A DNA stretch of 64,000 nt, taken from NCBI RefSeq assembly GCF_024628865.1, contig NZ_CP102384.1, forward strand, positions 3,111,001 to 3,175,000. The letters are read 5' to 3'. The stretch is from Sphingopyxis sp. DBS4 (lineage in GTDB: Bacteria; Pseudomonadota; Alphaproteobacteria; Sphingomonadales; Sphingomonadaceae). Positions 29,085 to 35,686 of the stretch are shown in pieces. Every line of letters begins with the position of its first letter. The first letter of the stretch is position 1. Below the pieces are notes generated by a model. The model saw only the letters and a list, made by a program, of their open reading frames with translations, searched no databases and was not told where the DNA came from. The position numbers were made by a program, and so were the translations under genes.

Positions 29085-30238
29085 CGCCAATCCAGTTTCG
29101 CCAGCGCGGCAAGCGCTTTTCCGACCGGCACCGGCGGCTTGCCCGAAAGAATGCGCAGCTTGTCCCTTGCGGTCGAGGCGCCCGCGTAGAAGCGCGCGAT
29201 GAGGCCGGGGGAGAGACGGTAGAAGCGCTCGAAGACACGATAGCGCTCCTCGGGCGCGGCGGCGCGGAACAGCATCGCGCCGAGCATCCGGTAGAAGCGC
29301 TGGCGCCGCCACGCGGCAGCGGCCTCGCGGCGCAGCACCGCCGCGAGATCGGGCCGGTCGATCAGCGCCGGAAGCGTCGCCGCGCTCCGCACCGCCTGCG
29401 CGAGCGAATAGCCGGTGGTCGCGTGGAAACGCCCTGCCCGCACCCCGATCCGCGCCACGCCATCGTCTTTCGGCCAGAGCGTATCGAAATCGCCCGCCAT
29501 CACCACGGGGAGCCACCCCGTCTCCTCGCGCTCGACGGCGGTGACGGTCCAGCCGCGCGCGTCTGCATAGGCGGCGATCCGATCGCGCACCGCCGCAACG
29601 TCGAGCGCCGCATCGTCGCTGTAATAAGTATCCTCGACGAAGACGGTCTCCGCATTGAAGGGCAGGCAATAGACGAAGCGATAGCCGCCGATCTGTTCGA
29701 CCGTCGCATCCATCACGACCGGCCGCGCGAGGTCATGGCCGCCCTCGATCCGCAGCACCTGCCCGACGAATTTTTGCCAGCCGCAATCGATGTCGCTCAG
29801 GTCGCCGACCCCGCGCGCGTCGATGACATGGCGCGCGCCGAGTCGGGTGCCGTCGTCGAAGCCGACCGCCTGCGGCGCGAGCAGGATGGCCGATTTCGCG
29901 ATCAGCCGTCCGGCGGGCAGCGCAGCGGCGATCGCTTCGGCGAGCGCTTCGCCGGTGATGCTGTTATAGGCCATCGCAAGCTCGCGCCGATAGGCGGGGA
30001 AAGCGACGGCATAGCCGTCCCATCGGTGGCCGATCAGCGGCTCGACCAGCCAGCGGTCGCGGGCCGCGACGTCGGCGTCGAAGAAGGACCAGACATGATT
30101 GCCGCCGACCGCGCCGGGCTCGATCAGCCGCACGTCGAGGTCGGGGCGCCGCCGCGCGAGCGCCAGCGCCGTGAGCCCGCCCGCAAGCCCGCCGCCGACG
30201 ATGGCGATGTCGCAGGAAACGGGTTCGGGCACGGCCAT
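29081..30238 (-). CDS. crtY: Lycopene beta-cyclase
   Basis: A 385-residue CrtY-type flavoprotein that closes both ends of lycopene to beta-carotene. The N-terminal Rossmann motif CDIAIVGGGLAGGLTALALA is followed by the E-motif region and by HVWSFFDADVAARDRW. Further on, ETVFVEDTYYSDDAALD and GVRAGRFHATTGYSLAQAV are the usual cyclase signatures. It is the first gene of crtY-crtI. The divergent GNAT gene begins 45 bp away, so both promoters must lie in a very short gap. Confidence 0.93.
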   Translation of the reverse strand: MAVPEPVSCDIAIVGGGLAGGLTALALARRRPDLDVRLIEPGAVGGNHVWSFFDADVAARDRWLVEPLIGHRWDGYAVAFPAYRRELAMAYNSITGEALAEAIAAALPAGRLIAKSAILLAPQAVGFDDGTRLGARHVIDARGVGDLSDIDCGWQKFVGQVLRIEGGHDLARPVVMDATVEQIGGYRFVYCLPFNAETVFVEDTYYSDDAALDVAAVRDRIAAYADARGWTVTAVEREETGWLPVVMAGDFDTLWPKDDGVARIGVRAGRFHATTGYSLAQAVRSAATLPALIDRPDLAAVLRREAAAAWRRQRFYRMLGAMLFRAAAPEERYRVFERFYRLSPGLIARFYAGASTARDKLRILSGKPPVPVGKALAALAKLDWR

Positions 30239-30283
30239 GCAGCAGACCTAGCGAGCAAGACGCGCAGCGGCTATCGCTTTCCT

Positions 30284-30817
30284 ATGCACGCCGCTCCCCT
30301 CATCACCCCCGCGACGCCCGACGATGCGAAGCCGGTCACCGCGATCTATGCCCATCATGTAGCGCACGGCACCGCAACCTATGACATCGAGCCGCGCAGC
30401 GCGCTCGCCACCGCGGGGCTGATTTCCGAGCATCGGGCGAAGGGCTGGCCCTTTCTGATCGCGCGCGGCGCAGACGGCACGGTCGCGGGCTATGCCTATG
30501 CGAGCCAGTTCCGCGACCGCCCGGCCTATGCCTGGACGTGCGAGGACAGCATCTATATCGATCCCGCGCATCAGGGGCGCGGGATCGGCCGGGCGCTGCT
30601 CGAAGCCTTGCTGGTCGCGGCGGAGGCAGCCGGCTTTCGCACGATGATCGCGGTGATCGGCGGCGCCGAGCCCGCGTCGGTCGCGCTCCACGCGCGCTGC
30701 GGCTTCGCCCATGCCGGACGGCTCGACGCGAGCGGGTGGAAGCAGGGCCGCTGGCTCGATACGGTTTTCATGCAGCGCGCCCTCGGCGCAGGCGCCGCGA
30801 GCCCGCCGCCAGAATGA
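30284..30817 (+). CDS. GNAT acetyltransferase, phosphinothricin-acetyltransferase type
   Basis: A 177-residue GNAT protein. ATPDDAKPVTAIYAHHVAHG at the N-terminus, YAYASQFRDRPAYAWTCEDS and the acetyl-CoA loop DPAHQGRGIGRALLEALL (about 95-112) place it with the Pat/Bar-like subgroup. GGAEPASVALHARCGFAHAG follows. Members acetylate amino groups such as those of phosphinothricin or methionine sulfone; many chromosomal ones are general detoxifiers. ATG 30284 has little ribosome-binding sequence. Its stop overlaps the next start (ATGA, 30814-30817). Confidence 0.9.
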   Translation: MHAAPLITPATPDDAKPVTAIYAHHVAHGTATYDIEPRSALATAGLISEHRAKGWPFLIARGADGTVAGYAYASQFRDRPAYAWTCEDSIYIDPAHQGRGIGRALLEALLVAAEAAGFRTMIAVIGGAEPASVALHARCGFAHAGRLDASGWKQGRWLDTVFMQRALGAGAASPPPE

Positions 30818-31569
30818 GCGCCGCCGCCGCCATCGCGCTGTCGGCGCTTGCGATGACGGCGATCGTCGGGGTTCGCTATCTGCTCAGCAGCGGCGGCTTC
30901 GCGCTGGCGACGCGGCTGAAGCATCCCGGCCTCTACCGCGGACTCGAAGCGCAGATGCGGCACGAGATCGGGTGGAGCCTGGCGAGCGCCGCGATCTACG
31001 GCGTGCCCGCGGGCATCGTCGCCTGGGGATGGCAGGCGCGCGGCTGGACGCGCATCTACAGCGATATCCACGCCTTTCCGCTCTGGTATCTGCCCGCCAG
31101 CCTCTTCGCCTATCTGCTGATCCACGACACCTGGTTCTATTGGACGCATCGCTGGATGCACCGCCCCCGGCTGTTCCGCATCGCGCACGCCGTCCATCAC
31201 CGGAGCCGCCCGCCGACCGCCTGGGCGGCGATGAGCTTTCACCCCGTCGAGGCGATCAGCGGCGCGATCGTCATCCCGGCGCTGGGATTCCTCATCCCGA
31301 TCCATGTCGCGGTGCTGGGGCTTGTGCTGGCCATCATGACGGTGATGGGCGTCGGCAACCATATGGGGTGGGAGATGTTCCCGCGCGCGCTGGTCCATGG
31401 ACCGGCGGGGCGATGGCTGATAACCGCGACGCATCACGAAGCGCATCACGCGGCCTATCGGGGGAATTATGGCCTTTACTTCCGTTTCTGGGACAAGGCG
31501 TGCGGCACGGATATCGGGCTGGGCGCTTTTGCCGCTGCTGGCCGCGGCGAGCGCGCCGCCGACGGTTGA
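30814..31569 (+). CDS. Sterol desaturase / fatty acid hydroxylase family membrane protein
   Basis: A 251-residue membrane di-iron hydroxylase. The histidine clusters are complete: HDTWFYWTHRWMHRP (about 112-126), HAVHHRSRPPTAW (about 132-144) and THHEAHHAAYRGNYG (about 213-227). Four hydrophobic segments surround them. The family hydroxylates or desaturates lipids. Proximity to crtY suggests carotenoid ring hydroxylation, but this protein is longer and differently built from CrtZ, so hopanoid, sphingolipid or fatty-acid targets are equally possible. The C-terminal 33 codons overlap the DUF2141 gene in another frame. Confidence 0.87.
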   Translation: MSAAAAIALSALAMTAIVGVRYLLSSGGFALATRLKHPGLYRGLEAQMRHEIGWSLASAAIYGVPAGIVAWGWQARGWTRIYSDIHAFPLWYLPASLFAYLLIHDTWFYWTHRWMHRPRLFRIAHAVHHRSRPPTAWAAMSFHPVEAISGAIVIPALGFLIPIHVAVLGLVLAIMTVMGVGNHMGWEMFPRALVHGPAGRWLITATHHEAHHAAYRGNYGLYFRFWDKACGTDIGLGAFAAAGRGERAADG

Positions 31570-31924
31570 GGTCAGCATCACCGGGCTGCGCAATGCCAAG
31601 GGGCAGGTCCTCGTCTGCCTGACGACGAACCCGAAAGCCTTTCCCGATTGCAGCAAGGACAAGGCGTCGGTGCGGATGGCGGTGAAGGCCGTCGATGCGG
31701 GCGACTTCATCGTCCATGCACCCGCCGACGGCACCTATGCGATCGCGGTCGTTCACGATGAAAACGGCAACAACAGGATGGACATGGCGCTGTTCCTGCC
31801 GAAGGAGGGCTTCGGCTTCTCGCGCAACCCGGCGATCCGCATGGGGCCGCCGAAGTTCAAGGCGGCGAGCTTTGCGGTCGCGGGCGAGGTGCGGCAGACG
31901 ATCCGGATGAAATATATGCTGTGA
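31469..31924 (+). CDS. DUF2141 secreted protein
   Basis: A 151-residue protein with a signal peptide (ISGWALLPLLAAASAPP, cleavage after about residue 29) and the DUF2141 beta-sandwich: VEVSITGLRNAKGQVLVCL, GTYAIAVVHDENGNNRMD and GFGFSRNPAIRMGPPKF. The DENGN loop resembles a calcium-binding turn. It is found beside carotenoid or lipid-modifying genes in other sphingomonads, but no activity is known. The coding start lies 101 bp inside the preceding hydroxylase gene, an unusually long overlap; I see no later start that would keep the signal peptide. Confidence 0.83.
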   Translation: MAFTSVSGTRRAARISGWALLPLLAAASAPPTVEVSITGLRNAKGQVLVCLTTNPKAFPDCSKDKASVRMAVKAVDAGDFIVHAPADGTYAIAVVHDENGNNRMDMALFLPKEGFGFSRNPAIRMGPPKFKAASFAVAGEVRQTIRMKYML

Positions 31925-31957
31925 AGGCGACTTTGGGGTGGGGAGCGGACGTCGCCG

Positions 31958-32098
31958 CTCCTCCCCGGCACGGGGAGGGGGACCATCGAAGCATGGTGGA
32001 GGGGCACCCTCGGTTTACGCTTCGATCCAGAAAAGGCGCGCCATGTCGCACCTGCCCCTCCACCACCTTCGGTGGTCCCCCTCCCCGTGCCGAGGAGG
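31958..32098. repeat. 141-bp inverted repeat
   Basis: CTCCTCCCCGGCACGGGGAG plus GTGGAGGGGCA on the left and TGCCCCTCCAC plus CTCCCCGTGCCGAGGAG on the right are complementary over about 45 bases with small loops. This fills the gap between convergent DUF2141 and cold-shock genes. Confidence 0.8.
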
Positions 32099-32145
32099 AT
32101 CTTAAGTCCGCAATCGGTCGAAAGCTGTCGATTATCGCGAAACAA

Positions 32146-32171
32146 AAAAGGGCGCCCGCGGGCGCCCTTTT
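32146..32171. terminator. Bidirectional intrinsic terminator
   Basis: A perfect 18-bp palindrome, GGGCGCCCGCGGGCGCCC, is flanked by AAAA on one side and TTTT on the other. It lies 23 bp after the cold-shock gene stop on the minus strand, and the T-run on either strand lets it end transcription in both directions. Confidence 0.9.
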
Positions 32172-32193
32172 CGTTTTCAGCGAAGCGTGCCGC

Positions 32194-32946
32194 TCATTCC
32201 GGCTGCAGGTTCACCGCGGCGAACTTGCCGCGATCGTCGACCTCGATGTCGAAGGCGACGCGGTCGCCCTCGTTGAGGCCGGCCATGCCGGCACGCTGCA
32301 CCGCGCTGATGTGGACGAAGGCGTCGGCCTGTCCGTCGTCGCGCGCGATGAAGCCGAAGCCCTTCGTCGTGTTGAAGAATTTCACCGTGCCCGAGGTGCG
32401 CTCGCCGGTGAGCTGGCGCCGGCCGCGGGCGCCGCCCGGACGGTCGCCACCGGGGCCGCGGTCGTCGCGACGCGGTGCGAATTCCTCGATCGGCATCGGT
32501 TCGCCCTCGATCTTGAGATCGATGGCCGACACCTTGCCGTTGCGTTCGACGAGCGTGAAGCCGAGCGGCTGGCCCGAGGCGAGACCCTGAAGGCCCGCCT
32601 GCTCGACCGCGCTGATGTGAACGAAGACATCCTCGCCGCCGTCGTCGCGCGCGACGAAGCCGAAACCCTTCGACGGGTTGAAGAATTTCACCGTGCCCTG
32701 GCCCTCGCCGACGACCTGCGCCGGCATCCCGCCGCCGCGTCCGCCGCCGAAGCCGCCGCGATCGCCGCCACCGAAGCCGCCACGATCACCGCCGCCGAAA
32801 CCGCCACGGTCGCCGAAGCCGCCGCCACGATTGCCGCCGCCATAGCTGTCGCCGCCATAGGGTGCGGGTTCAAAGCTGTCGAAATTGCCGAAATCATCGC
32901 GCTTGCCGCGTCCCCGCTGGCCGCGGCGATCCTTGTTGAAACTCAT
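32194..32946 (-). CDS. Double cold-shock-domain protein with Gly/Arg-rich N-terminus
   Basis: A 250-residue RNA-binding protein. Two cold-shock domains are visible: GTVKFFNPSKGFGFVARDD with DVFVHISAV (about 85-150), and GTVKFFNTTKGFGFIARDD with DAFVHISAV (about 183-250). Both keep the RNP1 and RNP2 aromatic motifs. Residues 1-75 are disordered and Gly/Arg/Asp/Phe-rich, with tandem GGFGGGDR units as in eukaryotic RGG proteins. The linker between domains is also Arg/Gly-rich. Likely an RNA chaperone for cold or stationary phase. It has a long 5' leader and a strong terminator. Confidence 0.93.
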   Translation of the reverse strand: MSFNKDRRGQRGRGKRDDFGNFDSFEPAPYGGDSYGGGNRGGGFGDRGGFGGGDRGGFGGGDRGGFGGGRGGGMPAQVVGEGQGTVKFFNPSKGFGFVARDDGGEDVFVHISAVEQAGLQGLASGQPLGFTLVERNGKVSAIDLKIEGEPMPIEEFAPRRDDRGPGGDRPGGARGRRQLTGERTSGTVKFFNTTKGFGFIARDDGQADAFVHISAVQRAGMAGLNEGDRVAFDIEVDDRGKFAAVNLQPE

Positions 32947-33206
32947 AGTCTGTTAGTCGCTTTCGGTCGTCCACACCCCATTGAACCGGCTCCTTGCGCC
33001 GGACGGGGACGCAGTTCACCATGGGCACAGACTCGCCCCGTGCCGCCAAGAACGCAATATATAACCTAATTATCCACAGTCTGCGAACAGAAAATTCATG
33101 GCAGCGATAGGCAATTTTGCTCGCTTTGCGGGGAGTGGAGCCGCTTGCGGCCTTCCCCGCGAAACCAGTCATTGAGCGGCGCGGCGCCTTCGCCTAAGGC
33201 AGGGCC

Positions 33207-33824
33207 ATGACCGTATATTTTCACGAAGAAGACCTGCCCGAGGGCGCGCTGGGCCCCGGCGCGGTCGCGGTGGACACCGAGACCATGGGCCTGAACCCGC
33301 TGCGCGACCGATTGTGCGTCGTCCAGATCAGCGACGGATCGGGCGACGAGCATCTCGTCCGCTTCAAGCCCGGCAGCAGCTATGACGCGCCGGTGCTGAA
33401 GGCGATCTTCACCGACCCCAATCGGTTGAAAATCTTTCATTTCGGCCGCTTCGACATCGCCGCGATCCAGCACGCGCTGGGGGTGGTGACGGCGCCCGTC
33501 TATTGCACCAAGATCGCCTCGAAGCTGATCCGCACCTATACCGACCGCCACGGCCTCAAGGAGCTGGTGCGCGAACTGCTCGGTCAGGATGTGTCGAAGC
33601 AGCAGCAGTCGAGCGACTGGGGCGCGGCGGAACTTTCGGACGCGCAGCGCGATTATGCGGCGAGCGACGTGCGCTTCCTTCACGCGATGAAGGACGTGCT
33701 CGACGCCCGGCTGGCACGCGAAGGGCGCACCGGATTGGCGCAGGCGTGTTTCGATTTCCTGCCGACCCGGGCGGCGCTCGACCTCGCGGGCTGGCCCGAA
33801 GTCGATATTTTCGCGCACACCTGA
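33207..33824 (+). CDS. nrnC: NrnC-type nanoRNase (short RNase D family)
   Basis: A 205-residue DEDDy 3'-5' exonuclease. The acidic residues are in VAVDTETMGL (about 23-25), FHFGRFDIAAI (about 77) and YAASDVRFLHAM (Tyr and Asp about 151-155). There is no HRDC domain, so it is the stand-alone alphaproteobacterial form that degrades 2- to 5-nt RNA (NrnC), not full RNase D. It heads the string nrnC-lptC-lptA with a 21-bp gap to lptC, a linkage known from related genomes. Confidence 0.88.
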   Translation: MTVYFHEEDLPEGALGPGAVAVDTETMGLNPLRDRLCVVQISDGSGDEHLVRFKPGSSYDAPVLKAIFTDPNRLKIFHFGRFDIAAIQHALGVVTAPVYCTKIASKLIRTYTDRHGLKELVRELLGQDVSKQQQSSDWGAAELSDAQRDYAASDVRFLHAMKDVLDARLAREGRTGLAQACFDFLPTRAALDLAGWPEVDIFAHT

Positions 33825-33845
33825 GAAGCGATTCGCTGAAAGATC

Positions 33846-34487
33846 ATGTCCGAACGCGCCGACCATGACCGCACGATGCGCCGCCTGTGGGCTGCGAAGG
33901 GGTCGAGCCACGACCGCGTCGTGCGCCTCCTGCGCTATGGCCTGCCGCTCGTCATCGGGGTGATCGCCGCGGTGCTCGTCTTCTCGCCCTTCACCCAGCG
34001 CACCGAAATCAGCTTCCTCCTCGCCAAGGACAAGGTCGATATGGCGAGCGAGCGGATGAAGGTGACGCGCGCCGAATATCGCGGCCAGGATTCGAAGGGT
34101 CAGCCCTTTGCCCTGCTCGCGGGGAGCGCGGTGCAGAAGAGCTCGGCCGAGCCGATCGTGCGGATGCAGGAGCTTTCGGGCGCGATTCGCCTGAAGGACG
34201 GCCCGGCGACGATCGCCGCCGCCGAGGGGCAATATGATATGGACACCGAAAAAGTGTCGGTGCCCGGCACGGTGAAGGTGCGCAGCGCCGACGGCTATGC
34301 GATCGACGCCAGCAATGTCGCGATCGACCTGAAAGGGCGCAGCCTTGCGGGCACCGGCGGCGTCGACGGCACGTTGAACATCGGCCATTTTTCGGCCAAC
34401 CAGCTTGTCGCCGACCTCGACAGCCGCGTCGTGCGCCTGTCGGGCAATGCCAAGCTTCGGATCAATCAGGGAGCGCTGAAGAAATGA
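33846..34487 (+). CDS. lptC: LPS export protein LptC
   Basis: A 213-residue bitopic inner-membrane protein. A single membrane helix (about residues 30-48, LPLVIGVIAAVLVFSPF) is followed by a periplasmic beta-jellyroll with ISFLLAKDKVDMASERMKV and MQELSGAIRLKDGP. LptC takes lipopolysaccharide from the LptB2FG transporter and passes it to LptA. The stop overlaps the lptA start (ATGA, 34484-34487). Confidence 0.88.
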   Translation: MSERADHDRTMRRLWAAKGSSHDRVVRLLRYGLPLVIGVIAAVLVFSPFTQRTEISFLLAKDKVDMASERMKVTRAEYRGQDSKGQPFALLAGSAVQKSSAEPIVRMQELSGAIRLKDGPATIAAAEGQYDMDTEKVSVPGTVKVRSADGYAIDASNVAIDLKGRSLAGTGGVDGTLNIGHFSANQLVADLDSRVVRLSGNAKLRINQGALKK

Positions 34488-35059
34488 AGGGGCTTTGGAC
34501 GATGAAAAGCGCCATGCTCGCGGGCGCGGGCTTCGCGCTCACCAGCTTGGGCATCCTCGCGACCGGCGGCGGCGCCCCGGCGCAGGCGCAGGCACTCGCC
34601 AACCACAACAGCAATGCGCCGGTCGATTTCGACGCCGGCAGCATCGAGGTGCAGGACCGCGCCGACCGCGTCGTGCTGGCAGGCGGGGTGACCGTGACGC
34701 AGGCGGGTCTCACGGTAAAGGCGCCGCGGATGACCGTCGCCTACACGCGCTCGGGTGGCACCGACGTCAACCGCCTCGACGCGACCGGCGGAGTGACGGT
34801 GAACAAGGGCGACGAGACCGCGAAGGGCAATGTCGCCATCTATGATCTCGACAAAAGGCTGATCACGATGGTCGGCAACGTCCAGCTCAACCAGGGCGGC
34901 AATCACCTGACCGGCGGGCGGCTGGTGATCGACCTGAACAGCGGCCGCGCGACGGTCGACGGGCGCGGCGCGGCGCGCGGCCCCGACGGCAATCCGATCA
35001 CCGGCGGCACCAACGGGCGCGTCACCGGCACCTTTTCGGTTCCGCAAAGGAAGCAGTAA
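34484..35059 (+). CDS. lptA: LPS transport periplasmic protein LptA
   Basis: A 191-residue OstA-like protein with a signal peptide (AMLAGAGFALTSLGILATGG, cleavage near AQAQA at about 41). The repeating strands are typical: APVDFDAGSIEVQDRADRVV split over residues 45-65, GVTVTQAGLTVKAPRM, GVTVNKGDETAKGNVAIYD and NHLTGGRLVIDLNSG. LptA forms the periplasmic bridge for lipopolysaccharide. ATG 34484 overlaps lptC; ATG 34502 is an alternative that trims six residues. lptB, often the next gene in proteobacteria, is not here. Confidence 0.87.
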   Translation: MKGLWTMKSAMLAGAGFALTSLGILATGGGAPAQAQALANHNSNAPVDFDAGSIEVQDRADRVVLAGGVTVTQAGLTVKAPRMTVAYTRSGGTDVNRLDATGGVTVNKGDETAKGNVAIYDLDKRLITMVGNVQLNQGGNHLTGGRLVIDLNSGRATVDGRGAARGPDGNPITGGTNGRVTGTFSVPQRKQ

Positions 35060-35157
35060 CCTTACGCCTTAATCCCCGGGTAAGGCGCCGCGCGTGAGGA
35101 TCCGCGCCGGGGGGCTTTGCGGCGCGGGGGGCGGCCGCGTGGTCAAGGCGTGCTCCG

Positions 35158-35310
35158 ATGCGATATTCCCCCCTTCTTCCCGTCCGTCGCCCGATGTTCG
35201 GCCGCCGCAAGCCCGCTGAGGTCACCGCCGAACCCGCCGAACCGACGAGCGAGGAACGGCGACTGATCGACCGGATCATCCGCCATGCGGGGCCATCGAA
35301 AGCGCGCTGA
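35158..35310 (+). CDS. Possible small basic protein (50 aa)
   Basis: A 50-codon frame with the strongly GC-biased third position seen in true genes here. It starts MRYSPLLPVRRPMFGRRK, or at the second Met at 35194 for 38 residues, and ends with RRLIDRIIRHAGPSKAR. It contains many Arg and a run of Glu/Pro/Thr. No clear ribosome-binding site is visible. It follows lptA by 98 bp on the same strand. No family is recognised; it could be spurious. Confidence 0.3.
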   Translation: MRYSPLLPVRRPMFGRRKPAEVTAEPAEPTSEERRLIDRIIRHAGPSKAR

Positions 35311-35381
35311 GCATCCGTCATGCGCAGAGGATCGGTTTGAGGTCCGCTTTTGCGGGTGGTGAGCTGCCCCTCCTCACCTTC

Positions 35382-35458
35382 GTCATTCCCGCGAAAGCGG
35401 GAACCCAGAGCGTGCGTCGGCTAACCCCACTCTGGGTTCCCGCTTTCGCGGGAATGAC
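35382..35458. repeat. 77-bp palindrome, copy B
   Basis: Same arms and same length as 24764-24840 (GTCATTCCCGCGAAAGCGGG and its complement); only the central loop differs. Confidence 0.9.
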
Positions 35459-35494
35459 GAAAATAAGAGATGCTGAGCACGACTTTCAGATTCT

Positions 35495-35570
35495 CGTCAT
35501 CCCGGACTTGATCCGGGATCCATTCATTCGGCGCTGAAAGAATGGATCCCGGATCAAGTCCGGGATGACG
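35495..35570. repeat. 76-bp palindrome of the ACTTGATCC family
   Basis: Perfect 31-bp arms (start CGTCATCCCGGACTTGATCC) enclose a 14-base loop. Each arm is itself partly palindromic (CCCGGACTTGATCCGGG). Confidence 0.9.
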
Positions 35571-35686
35571 ATGCAAGATAGGTCCGCAATCGGTCGCAAG
35601 CACTCGGCACATCTGTTCATCGTCCGCCGTCCCGAAACGCGCAAGCGTCATTGTCGCGGCATCGCCGCGCCGCTAAAGCAGCGCGC

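Larger units (their letters stand above)
35311..35686. other. 376-bp gene-free region filled by repeats
   Basis: The stretch between the small frame after lptA and lnt holds two palindromic repeats (35382-35458 and 35495-35570) and about 110 further bases before the lnt start, with no credible gene. Confidence 0.75.

Noticed and set aside
30814..31569. CrtZ beta-carotene hydroxylase
   Set aside because: The His-cluster protein is about 250 residues with a sterol-desaturase layout, not the shorter CrtZ; only a general family name is supported.
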